NCBI GenBank assembly: GCA_016987375.1
Contig: PJRA01000263.1
Coordinates: forward strand, 2,016,592-2,059,741
From: Brachionus koreanus
Lineage: Eukaryota > Rotifera > Eurotatoria > Ploima > Brachionidae
Length of the DNA: 43,150 bases
Direction: 5' to 3'
Within the stretch, counting starts at the first letter, position 1; every line of letters begins with the position of its first letter. Shown here piece after piece: positions 21,801-31,951 of the stretch. The notes beneath the pieces were generated by a model, which was not told the origin of the DNA, did not search any database, and saw only the letters and a program-made list of their open reading frames with translations. The position numbers and the translations under genes were made by a program.

Positions 21801-24800
21801 ATTTTAACACAAATTTTCTCTAACTTATAAGATCTTATAATATTCAAACCAGTTCTTGATTGACTTTCTTGTGAGTTTTAATTAACTGATCCTTTTTAGA
21901 TCTTTAAAGATCTTATAAGTATGAAAAATTTTGAGTTAAGAAAATTTAAGAAAAGCATAAGAATCTTAAATCTTTTGAAATCTTTCTAGGATCCTATACC
22001 GTCCTGGATTAAGAACTTGACATGTACTGCTTAAGATTTTTATTAGGATTTCGTTCCTGGGACCTTGTTGCTTTTACAGAACTTGCTGTTGCCTTTAAAA
22101 GAAAAGTTATAAGTATTTTAAACATTTTGTCCCTTTTAGAAACCTTTTGAATTTATAAAATCAATTAAAAATTTAAAAGCTAAGATTCTAAGATTTTCGT
22201 TTTCTAAGATTTCAACTGTTCAATACAATTAAAAAGTAAAATTTAAAAAATTTTTAAAAGGTAGTTCAAGCGTTGCTAAGTAAATCAGATAGTCCGAAAA
22301 TGAGAGAAGCTCTGTTACTCGCTATCTACTTAGGCCATACCCAGATTGCAGAATCAATTCTACGCCATCCTAAGTTCAAGGTTTTAAACGAGAAAAAATT
22401 CGTAAATGGTGATACAGACTCGTTTTGGCAAACTCCAAGTTCAGATGATGCTCAATTTCCACCCGATATTACTCCGTTAATTTTAGCAGCTCAATACAAC
22501 CGTATTGAAATAGTTCAAATTTTGCTTATAAATGGAGATAGAATTACCAAACCACATGATTTTCATTGTAAGTGTACCGAATGTCTTAATCGTTTTAAAT
22601 TTGATTCATTGAGACATGCTCAGTCCCGTCTTAATGCATATAGAGGCTTGGCAAGTGAGTCTTACATTTCTTTGGCCAGCATGGATCCCATTTTAACTTC
22701 GTTTGAGCTTGGTCACGAGCTCAAGATGCTTAGCGCAAAAGAAAAATATTTTAAAGCAAGAAAAAGTTTAAATTTGATTGAGTGTTTTATTTTAATTTTA
22801 ATTTTAAAGAATGAGTATCTTCAATTGGCAGAAAATTTAAGTTCATATGTTTGTAAGTTATTAAGCAATGTAAGAGGAAGAGACGAATTGGAAATAGTTT
22901 TGAATAAAGCTGGTAAAGAAACTGAAGAAAAATATGCACGTTTAGCAAGATTAGATTTGGCTTTAAAATACGAGGAAAAGCCGGTAAAATTTATTTATTT
23001 ATTTTTAAATTATTCAAAAATAGTAACAGAAAAACTGAGTCTACCCGATAAGGTGGACATGTGTTCATTCATTAGGTGAACAATTCATGTTCACCCCTAA
23101 AATTAGAATGAAACTCTCAAAAGATCTCGTTTAGAAAAATAACGAGAAAAATCAAATAGTGTGAGAATTTTCTTTCGAAATTCTCTAGAGAAAAAAATTA
23201 CGCTTTTCTTTAGATATCTCTTCATTTTTTAGAGAGATTCTAATTTTTGATGCAATTATTATTTTTTTGAACACATTATTTTTCCTGATTTTTGTTTCCC
23301 AACATTTTTTGCTAGGAATTGTTACACATACTTTCCAGGTCTCTTGATCTTTTCCGGAGAAGGTTTAATTCTTGTTTTGATTAGGATTTTGAAGAGCTGA
23401 CGTATTATTTTCAAAACTAAACTCTTTGAAAAACTAATAGATTGATTTTAATAAGAAATAAGTTAATTATTGAATCATCACAAAAGATAAAAAATTTTTA
23501 AGCCATTTTTATTGCTTCAATAAGCTTAAAAACCGCTTAAAAGTTTAAATTTTTCATAATAATTAAGGAAAATTTCGTATTTTAAATAAGGCAAAAAAAA
23601 AATTAAATATACAATTACAAAATTCTGCGATTAAATAAAATTGAGATTTTAGATATCTATGAAATTATTTTAATTTAAAAAAATTGACCTCTTGATTTTT
23701 TATTTTTTTTAATTAAGTTTGTTGCTCATTCAAATTGTCAGCAGAAATTGGTCGAAATATGGTATTCTGGTATTCGAAAGATCTCAAAAATGAATCAATT
23801 AGTTGTATTATTGTTGATTTTATTTTTTATTTTCATCTTACCGTTTATTATTGTAATTTATATATTTGCTCCTAAAACAAAGGTAATTAAATTGTTTTAG
23901 ATTTTTTAATTAAATTGAGCATTAATTTTTTTAATTCTCTTTATCTCTTGGGTTTGAGAATTGAGTATTATTAATTATTTTTTATCTAGATATTTAAAGC
24001 TATCTTTGGTAGTTTTTAATTTTAAATTTAAAAATTAGTAGAGGTACAAGAGGCCATCCGTGCAAAATTAAAAGAGAAATGATCAAAAATTGTGACCGAA
24101 GATACCACTTCTTCTTAAACCGTCTAGTAAATGACAGGAATAAGTTGGAAGTTGATCCAATGGAAGCTCAATCTTGCGATATTTTTAAAGCAAAAATAGA
24201 CAAAAACTTTCATAATATTTTTTGCACATAATTACAGTTTTTAAAAAAATTAATTTATTTCCTTCGAAAAAATTAAATTTTTTGATTATTTAGTAAAATT
24301 TAAAGATAATATTTTTTTATTAATATTTATTTTCATAAAGAATAGGCCTAAATAATAGAGAATTGTAATAAATAAGGAATTGATTTATTTTTTATTTTTT
24401 TGTGAATAAATTTACATAACAAAAATTATTTACCTTAGTTTAATAGAATAATTTTTAGTCGAGCAAACTAAGGTTAACCAACGTCAGTAATTTTTCAATT
24501 ACTTTAAATATTTACAATTAAAGATGCTGCAAATTACAGAAATACGTATTTTATGCATGTTTGTTTTATCATGTTTATAGACTGAATTTTTATAGCAATT
24601 TGATATTATAGACTGATATTTTTAAATTAAGAGTTGAAGATGCTGAACATTGAATTATAGAATTTACTTGTTCCAAAAGTAGAATAATTGTTTAATATTT
24701 TTCACTCTTTTGAATCATATTTTAACTCCAAAAATTAGTGCTCATTTAAATATTTAACAAATATTTTTTAAATTTTTAAATTAGTTTGGAAAATTTATGT

Positions 24801-27800
24801 ATCAACCATGCATTAAATTTCTATCTCATACGATAGCATATTTGATTTTTATAACACTTTTAATTATATCAAGTTTGCAATTTTCTGTTGAGCAAAAAAA
24901 CACAATCAAATTATCCCAACATTTAACTGAACTTTATTTCAAGAATTATTCGACCTATATGAACAAGGATGACTTAAAGTACAAATTCGAATTTGGTAAT
25001 ATTGATTTTTCAATTAGAAGAGATTGTCCAAGTGTTATTGACATTCTAATATCAATTTTCATAATTGGTTTCATTTGGCAAGAAATAAAGCATGTATTTT
25101 ATTATGGTATCCGCGATTATCTTGGGTCTTGGAATAACATGGTCAATTCTCTAATGAATGTTTTATACGTTTTTTCGTTTGGTTTAAAGTATTATACAAT
25201 GTATATTGTTGGTTCACATAAAAAAAAAATTCTTGAAAAAAATTTCTGGGAAATGGCAGTGGGTTTAAATGCGTCTAATATTGATGATCAAAAAAAAATA
25301 TATGACACCATATATTGGCTAAATAATGGTAGATTCAAAAATAAAAACATTTTTATTAATTTAAATTTTAGATCGATACTACTGGGTTTCATTTGATCCG
25401 ATCAACATGGCAGAAGGTCTATTTGCTGTGGCTAATCTTTTAAGTTTTTCAAGAATATGCTTTTTATTACCAGCTAATCAACAATTGGGACCTTTGCAAA
25501 TATCACTAGGAAACATGATTTCTGTATTCTTATCTTAAAAATTAAAAATTAAGCTATTTTAAAATTACTAGATAGAAATTTTTAAAATTTCATATTTCTG
25601 GTTTAAATTTTTTATATTTTTTTAAAGAACATTAATTATGAGTTTTATTAAAAAGGAATAGAAAATATTTTTTGTTAATTTAAATGGCTCTAATTTTCTA
25701 TTTTTGACAGATTTAATATTTTTAAATTTTTATTCATCAAGGATATAATGAAATTTGTCACAATTTTTATTATAATATTTATTGCTTTTATGTTTGCGAT
25801 AAATAACTTATACTGGTACTATCAAAAATCAGTGAGAGAGCAAAGCCAGGTTTTTATCAAAGACAGATCAGTAGACATAAAAGCTGAAGAAAATTTTGGA
25901 ACGTATTTATTATTAAAAAATTTTGCATAAAAGAATGAATAAAATCTTATTCTAGCATTGGAAATACTTTTAAAACAATGTTTTGGTCATTGTTTGGTTT
26001 AGGTGAAACAGATAGCATTGAGCTGTCACCATATAAAAATCATATAACTGAATTCTTCGGAGGAATTTTATTTGGTTGCTATCATATTGCTAGTATTATT
26101 GTTCTTTTGAACATGTTGGTCGCAAGCATGACACAATCCTATGAACAAATTCTGGTATTTTCTCCTTTAAGCATTTTATACATTTTTTAACTTTTTTAAC
26201 AGCGCGAATCAGATATTGAATGGAAATTTGCTCGATCTAAATTGTACATGGAATATATTAAAGATGGTGGTACGTTACCAGTACCCATTAACATTATTCC
26301 TACACCAAAATCATTTTTGTACATGTTTAAAAAATTGAAGAGCGTTTTCACAAAAAAAAAAGAAAACCATAACCATACTAGATGTGATATTTCAGACCAG
26401 TTTCACTTGGTAACTAAACTCAATAGTTTTTTAGTTACAAATTAAATCTTGAATTTTGAATAATAACTCATTTTTAAAAACGAGAATTTTTTTATCAAAG
26501 ATGCATTAAATAATTTTTCATTTTTTAATTTTGAAAGCTTCTAACTTTAAAATTTATGATCAGAACACAAGACAGAATATAGTTAAAGGCAAAATAAAAA
26601 ATTTCTAAATTGGAAAAAAATTTTTTTTAAAAAAAAATTTTCAGGTTTTCAAAATATTGCTAATATTTATATTTAATGCAGCTTTTTGAAGAGAAGTATT
26701 GAGTTTTTGATCAAATTTTGATGATTATTCTCAAAATTTTAAAAAAGGCTTTCACCAGAATTGTTTAAAAGTCCAAAATTCAGGTTGAAGCCCGGACATA
26801 AAATTTATTTAATTTTCTAAAGTCAAATTTTGTTTCTTAATTATCGAAATTGACTTGGATCAAAACATCTTATCTTGTGGTCAACACACTTTAATAAAAC
26901 TGCCAGAAAATGAATTGTCATTGACTTGACTTGATATTTTTATTACTTCTTTCTCTTAATTAAAAAATCAAATTTGGTATTATATATGAAATATATATAT
27001 ACAAGTTAAGCTATTTTTTTTTTCATTTGATTTTTTTATTTTAAACAAAAGAAAATTTCCATTAATTAAAATTTAAATTTCGATACAAATTTAAAAAAAT
27101 AATTTTAAAGTCCAGAATTGGACTTGGCTTAAGACATGTGACTTTAAACAACTCTGGTTTTGACAATTTTTTATAATAATTATGCAGCAGAAGAATATTT
27201 TTAAAGTTGAAATTTAATAAAAGACTACATTTTTTTCTTCCAAGTTCTGAAAAAAATTTTATGCGTTCAGACCTAATCATAATTAGATAATAATTAAACA
27301 TGATTTGACATGAAGATATGCTCAAGCATTAAATTTTAAAATCAAAACTTACTTAAAAAATAAAATTTTATTTAGGCTGGATAATAGTTTTTGAAAATTT
27401 TTATCAAAATTTGATCATAAACTTCAATTAACCCTTTTTGAAAAGGCAATTTATCTAAATGACCGTTTTTTTTAGGACTTGCGTAATAATTCGTTTCGTA
27501 AGACATCTGTTAATGAAGAGCTAACTTATTTAGTAAGTTTTTTTTTTTTACTATTAAACTTTTATTTTAACATTTTGATTTTGATTTTTGAATAAATGGC
27601 ATTGTGATTTTTAGAAAAAAAGAACAAAACAATTTTAAAACATGAATTACTTGATTTAATGATCTAAAAATGTATTTGGAAAAAGCTTATGACGAATAAA
27701 AAAATTATTTGTAGTATAAACAAAATTTTATTTACTTTAGTATAAAAAACAATTTCATCTAAACATAGGCGTAATAACAGAATGTAATAGTTAACACATA

Positions 27801-29127
27801 ATAAGTTTCATTAGAATTAAATTAGTGCAAAATCATTGCCGAAAATCATTATTTGTAAAATAAAAACCAAACTGCAGAGTTGTTACAAACTTAATTTGTT
27901 TCATACAAACTATTTATAAGATTAAATCTTAAAAAATAGTTTTTCAATTTTAAATTTTTTTTGTTAATTTTGTTCCAAAAATCACAATGCCGGCAATGTG
28001 AAATCTGAGTACAAAAAGAAAAAACTATATAATTATTTTACTAGTTGTGCAAAAATGGTTCTGTAAACAGTACAATGTTGTACAAGTTTGTACAAACGAA
28101 TTCTAAGCTCTGCAAAAACTGTGCAATTTAGGGCAAATTTTTTTTCTAATGTTTTTTTAATTATGTGCATTTTACAGAGAAATGAAGAGTTTTTGCAGAG
28201 CTTAGAATTCGTTTGTACAAACATGTACAACATTGTACTGTTTACAGAACCATTTTTGCACAACTAGAATAATAGTTATATAGTTTTTTCTTTTTGTACT
28301 GTAATTTTTGTACTCAGATTTCACATTGCCCTAATGCCGTAATAAATACAAATGTAGAATCACATTTAATTTTATTTTATTTATCGTTGATATGCTTTAA
28401 TATGGAATATTTATACTATATTTTGAAAATATTTTTAAATGTATCAAAAAATATGATTAATTTGCCAATTAATAAAATATTAACTTTTCAGAAAGTAATG
28501 CAAAGAATTGTGAAAAGATTTCTACTTCATAAACAGCGAGAATCTGACGAAATTGGAGAGAGTGATTTAGAAGAATTAAAACAAGATTTGCAGATGGTTC
28601 GCTTTGAAACACTGAATGATTTAAAGAGAATAAGGGATGAAAACTATCGCTTAATAGGCTATCTTAGCCAAAGTCTTTTGCTTATAGGCGATGAAATATT
28701 CAAAGATCCTAAGTCAGAAAATGCGATTCGATTTAGAGATCTAAAAAGTGCCGAATTTGAATACCAAGAAACCTTGGATGATGTAGAAAAAAAAGAAATA
28801 CATAAATATTTTCCCACAAAATTTAAATCTGATTCAATTGATTCAGGTCTCCAAAGCATTCGTGATTTAACCACCGTGACAAACCCGAACAAACAAACTT
28901 ATTTACTGGAAAAAAAGGAAGCAAGCTTCGAAAGTCTAAGCAGTTCGGATAATCAATCTGAAACCAGTTATGATCAGAGTAATGAGATTTTACAAACAAA
29001 TACAGATGATGTGGTTGATCACTCAGATACTCCTAAATTTGAAATAAATGAAGATTCGATTGACTATCAAAAAACAAAGAACAATAATTTGCATGTAATA
29101 AATGAAGAAGACGAAGTTTCAACATAA
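18807..29127 (+). CDS. TRPC: TRPC-family cation channel (TRP-gamma-like)
   Basis: A tetrameric plasma-membrane cation channel subunit, classically gated downstream of phospholipase C. Thirteen exons give about 1061 aa in frame: 18807-18849, 18981-19177, 19231-19386, 22261-22755, 22810-22983, 23718-23882, 24785-25328, 25372-25523, 25742-25902, 25956-26154, 26203-26409, 27476-27532 and 28492-29127. Ankyrin-type repeats cover about residues 83-200. The TRPC zinc-site segment HDFHCKCTECLNRF follows, then DPILTSFELGHELKML. S1 begins near YLIFITLLIISS; S4 precedes LGPLQISLGNMI. The pore loop is FWSLFGLGE (about residues 705-713), S6 is FFGGILFGCYHIASIIVLLN, and the TRP box region is EWKFAR (about 768-773) followed by GGTLPVPINIIPTPKS. 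The tail has VMQRIVKRFL...LEELKQDLQMVRFE, matching the CIRB calmodulin/IP3-receptor-binding region. The exon 2 donor could be 19175 or 19178. The 2.9-kb intron 3 contains an assembly gap. Introns hold several mobile elements. Confidence 0.93.
19815..19957 (+). repeat. Left copy of a 143-bp direct duplication flanking a LINE
   Basis: From TAGAAATGTTGAG to CCAAATTGTATTTTAG, this sequence recurs at 21106-21248 with only two visible substitutions (GTTGAGATTTG versus ATTGAGATTTA). The two copies bracket the minus-strand LINE, as a target-site duplication would. Confidence 0.85.
19958..21105 (-). mobile_element. LINE retrotransposon fragment inside TRPC intron 3
   Basis: On the minus strand, sequence before the gap encodes QHGFVNKKACVTNLLESVDY, the reverse-transcriptase block QHGF-x7-CVTNLL. 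After the gap it encodes VNEFKNKLDEHF, the usual C-terminal end of jockey/CR1-type LINE proteins, followed by a stop. The element ends in a CTA-repeat tail, seen as a TAG repeat at 19955-19980 on the plus strand. The 5' end is truncated within the RT domain. The middle is 877 N (20093-20969), so its integrity is unknown. Confidence 0.8.
20093..20969. other. Assembly gap (877 N) within the LINE
   Basis: A run of N between the RT block and the C-terminal block of the LINE; its size may be an estimate. Any frame reported across it is meaningless. Confidence 0.99.
21106..21248 (+). repeat. Right copy of the 143-bp direct duplication
   Basis: Matches 19815-19957 apart from two substitutions and directly abuts the LINE's 5' (truncated) side. 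Confidence 0.85.
21515..22110 (+). repeat. Dispersed repeat, copy A, split by a MITE
   Basis: Two parts (about 21515-21700 and 22062-22110) align with the repeat at 33741-33950: TTAGTTGCAC, GTGCAAAGTCT-TGCAAAATG, CAACTTTGAATGTTGCAC, then TTTACAG-ACTTGCT. An inverted-repeat element at 21701-22061 interrupts it exactly after GTTGCAC. A 64-codon open frame through it is coincidental. Confidence 0.75.
21701..22061. mobile_element. Long-TIR MITE nested in the dispersed repeat
   Basis: The ends start CCCAGAAAACAAATCC on the left and, reverse-complemented, CCCAGGAACGAAATCC on the right. Complementarity continues through TAATAAAAATCTTAA, ACAGTACATGTCAAG and TTCTTAATCCAGGA, and more loosely to the centre. 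The arms exceed 70 bp and there is no coding capacity. A short AC repeat at the junctions may be the target duplication. Superfamily not assigned. Confidence 0.75.
22756..22809 (+). other. 54-nt GC-AG intron of the TRPC gene, in frame and stop-free
   Basis: It begins GCAAGAAAAAG and ends TTTTAATTTTAAAG. It falls between KEKYFK and NEYLQLAENL, which are contiguous in TRPC proteins. Its length matches the gene's other short introns, and its 18 in-frame codons (including the hydrophobic run ECFILILILK) have no counterpart in the family. It is therefore read as an intron with a GC donor, not an insertion. Confidence 0.8.
24043..24231 (+). mobile_element. LINE 3' coding relic in a TRPC intron
   Basis: An open stretch ending in TAA encodes TRGHPCKIKREMI, then RYHFFLNRLVNDRNKLEVD and SCDIFKAKIDKNFHN. 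This is the layout of LINE protein C-termini (TRGH...R..FF..R..N.WN.LP...V...S...FK..LD). The conserved WN has become RN. No tail or upstream RT remains; it sits inside intron 23883-24784. Confidence 0.65.
27992..28330. mobile_element. Long foldback (inverted-repeat) element in the last TRPC intron
   Basis: The left arm starts GGCAATGTGAAATCTGAGTA and the right arm ends with its complement. Arms of about 130 bp match with few differences, including GTACAATGTTGTACAA and ACAAACGAATTCTAAGCTCT blocks. The right arm has an extra ~15-nt GTACTGTAATTTTTG segment. The central loop is about 65 nt. AATGCC occurs just outside both ends. No coding capacity. Confidence 0.8.
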
Positions 29128-29958
29128 TCTGTAAATGACAGAGATACAAACAATTAAATTATTTAATTTATGTAAAAATAAAAAAATTTCCAATATAAAT
29201 TATTAATAATGTCATTCTTAAAATTACTTTTTTAAAAAAAAGTTGTTTTCTTGTGCCATATTTCAATAATGACATCCTAATATACTAAAAAATACCAAAA
29301 AAATTGAAACATTTTAAATTCTGGTTAGCACAAAATAGTGTTATCATTAAAAATTTAGATAACAAATAGCTAAAAAATAAAAAAATTTTTAATAAAATAT
29401 TTTTAAACTTTAAAACATATGTTAATTTGAATAATAATCTAAATAAATATCTATTTTTATTTTAATTTCATAATTTTTTGAAAATTTTATTACGATTTTC
29501 TTATTACGAAAAAAAATCAAATGATCTATTAATAAAATTTATTGTAGCTTTTTTTTCTAATAAATATAATTTTATTATGCTATTTTGTATCTTGTAAATT
29601 TGCAATGTGATTCAAGAAATAAAGCATATATTTAAAAAATTAATTCGACTTATCATATTTAAGTTATTTTTTTCTTGATCAATTATAAACCATTGAGTCA
29701 AATAAATTTTCAAGATATTTTCTCTATTCTAAAAGAATTTATTACTATAATTTAAATTTTAACAATAAAAAAAAAGAAATTAATTTTAAAAATTAAACAA
29801 GATATTAATAATTAAAGATTTTTTCTATTCGAGTAAATTCTTTTCAGACGTTTACCCAAATTAAAATTTTCAATTTTCCTATCTGATCTGGTTAAAGTAG
29901 ATTTGATTTGGGCTGATGTCAAATTTATTTGGATGTTATAAAGAAGTTTAACTAAAGT
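29128..29958. other. Spacer between converging TRPC and small membrane-protein genes
   Basis: AT-rich. Contains the TRPC 3' untranslated region with AATAAA-like signals (near 29176 and 29620). No gene seen. Confidence 0.5.
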
Positions 29959-30302
29959 TTATGCCTCAACAGTCTGTAAGCTGTATTTTGGACGACGACA
30001 GATACCAATTGCATATGCCAAAAAGCCAAAAACACTGATTATCAAACAAGTAGCTAAAAAAATTGGACTAATAATAACAAATTAGATTTTTTTTAAAGAA
30101 AATTACCTGCTATAATATACAAGACAACAGGCCAAGCAGCTAAAAATCCACCGGTTAAGTCACCATCGGGATTTTGTCTTGCAAATCCGTCTCGATTCAA
30201 GGCGACTAATTCGTCTTTGCTAATCGAGGCGTCGTCATTGCCCAACACGCAGTTTGTAAAAAACAACAAAACAACTAAACTTGATCCTAAGACTTGATTC
30301 AT
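29959..30302 (-). CDS. Small signal-peptide, single-span membrane protein
   Basis: Two exons (30302-30107 and 30053-29959) joined by a 53-nt intron with GTAATT donor and TTTTTTTAG acceptor give 96 aa. Residues 1-21 look like a cleavable signal peptide (hydrophobic SSLVVLLFFTNCVLG, then NDD). About 30 polar residues follow (DASISKDELVALNRDGFARQ). A long hydrophobic span covers about 54-83 (LAAWPVVLYIIAATCLIISV...). The short basic tail is RRPKYSLQTVEA. This would be a small type I plasma-membrane or secretory-pathway protein. I do not recognise the family. The intron falling within the membrane span with frame preserved, and the signal-peptide organisation, argue that it is real. A strong 3' splice acceptor (ACTAAT branch-like site, long T run, CAATAG) sits 5 nt before the ATG. 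It is divergent from the GABARAP gene. Confidence 0.75.
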
Positions 30303-30958
30303 TTTTTCTATTGAAAAAAAAAATATTTTAATTAGTCGGTATAGGATAAAAATGAGTTCTAGAAAAAAAAAATTTAAATTTATAGTACGAGTTACCAAGC
30401 GATCTTAAATTTCGGTACATGCTCATATCTTTTTTCTTGAAAAAGCGTTGTATATTTTAATTTTGCATAAAAAATCAATATATTATAATCCAGAATTTAC
30501 ATAAGACTATTTTCAGTCGCAGCACTTTTGGCGCAAAATATATTTTATGCGAATATAATATAAACCTTTGTGATTAATTTTATGCATATTTCTAGTCAAA
30601 ATTATTTATTATAATCACGCAAATAAAGGCATAAAGAACAAAATAATAACTTCGCAATTCGAGTGATCTCTCTGTGCGAAATATTTTGCTATTTAAAGCC
30701 GTACCTCTTGCTCAAGAAAAAAAATAAAAATTTTTTCATAAAATTTTACTCTAAATAAAAAAAATCTAGGAGGATCAGTCATAATTCAAGCATAATTTTA
30801 TTTCGTATTTCTCCAATGCCCAATTTTGTCTATCAACGTTCAACATATGATCTATATTGATTTTCGTTCTATCTAGCTAAAATTTGGGTATTTATAAAGA
30901 CGACAATTTAGAATTTTTTTTTAATTTAGAAAAAAATCAAGCCAATTTTTGACTAAAG
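30303..30958. promoter_or_regulatory. Divergent intergenic region between membrane-protein and GABARAP genes
   Basis: This 656-bp stretch separates two start codons facing apart and must hold both 5' regions. A patch at 30505-30720 is less AT-rich than its surroundings. No specific element could be assigned. Confidence 0.4.
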
Positions 30959-31366
30959 ATGAAATTCAAATTCCGCGAAGAAAACACTTTGGGTAACTCT
31001 TAGAAATTCAAGTGACATTTTTGTCTATTTTTTTTTTATTTCAAAGAACAACGAAAAAGCGAGGCTGAAAAGATAAGAACAAAATATCCTGACCGTATTC
31101 CGGTCGTTGTTGAACGTGTATCCAACTCCCAAATTCCTGAGATAGACAAGAGAAAATTTTTGGTCCCAAATGACATATCAGTAGCACAATTTATGTGGAT
31201 TATACGCAAACGAATTCAACTGCCATCAGAGAAAGCAATTTTTCTTTTTGTAAATAAGACTATACCTCAATCATCATCGACCATGGGACAAATCTACACT
31301 AATTTTAAAGATGAAGATGGCTTTTTGTACATTGCCTACAGTGGCGAAAATACTTTTGGCTTCTAA
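30959..31366 (+). CDS. GABARAP: GABARAP-type Atg8 autophagy ubiquitin-like protein
   Basis: A 117-residue ubiquitin-like modifier that is conjugated to phosphatidylethanolamine on autophagosomal and Golgi-derived membranes. Two exons, 30959-30992 and 31047-31366, with a 54-nt intron. The protein starts [20 protein letters not shown]; the family landmarks [25 protein letters not shown] and IRKRIQL, then AIFLFVN, STMGQIY and [17 protein letters not shown] are all in order. Length equals human GABARAP. Gly116 is followed by a single Phe, so one-residue processing by an ATG4 protease would expose the conjugating glycine, as in other GABARAPs. The MKF N-terminus favours the GABARAP rather than the LC3 branch. 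A TTTAATTTAG acceptor lies 29 nt before the ATG. AATAAA occurs near 31452. Confidence 0.97.
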
Positions 31367-31911
31367 ACATCGCTCTCTCTTAATTAAATAATAGCAAGAT
31401 TTTTTGGACATTGATGTTATTTTCAAATATTTAATGTTTTTTAAATATGTAAATAAAAAAAAAACACAAAAAAATGTTAAAAAATTATTAAACTCCTAAA
31501 AATATTTAGTTGTTTAGTTAAACTTTTTTTTTACTTTTCTTTGTATTGAATTCTTTTAATCAATTCATAGAGTACAAATATTTCAAAATTTAACAATAAA
31601 TTCATCACAAAGCTGTTTTTTTTTATTTTAAAACTAATTAAATAAGATATTTGAATTAAAGTGACAAGAAATTATAATTTATTTTTTTTGAACAAAACTT
31701 AAAATAATAATATTGTTTATTTTAATTAATTATACTATACAAAAAAAAAAAAAAAACAAATACAAAACAAAAATTACTTAATTTGTCCTTTAATAATTTA
31801 TATTCTTAGTATTTTTAGTTTTGTTCACCAAATATTGTGTTTTTTTATGGATATATTTTTTTTAGATATTACTACTAGATCATCCGCAAAGTCTTCATCC
31901 AGTCTAAGTTT
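31367..31911. other. AT-rich spacer after GABARAP
   Basis: 3' untranslated region with AATAAA and a long A-run near 31740. No gene seen. Confidence 0.45.
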
Positions 31912-31951
31912 TCAAGTTTTATTTTAAGCTCATGTTTAAAATAAAACTTGA
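31912..31951. repeat. Perfect 16-bp stem, 8-nt loop hairpin at the LINE 5' edge
   Basis: TCAAGTTTTATTTTAA (31912-31927) is exactly complementary to 31936-31951, with loop GCTCATGT. It lies at the point where the LINE open frame begins. Confidence 0.8.

Noticed and set aside
28033..28263. 76-codon minus-strand frame
   Set aside because: Entirely inside the foldback element; open by symmetry of the inverted repeat.
28294..28491. N-terminal part of the frame preceding the last TRPC exon
   Set aside because: It is the end of the foldback element plus intron; a clear CAG acceptor at 28490-28491 precedes the conserved KVMQRIVKRF.
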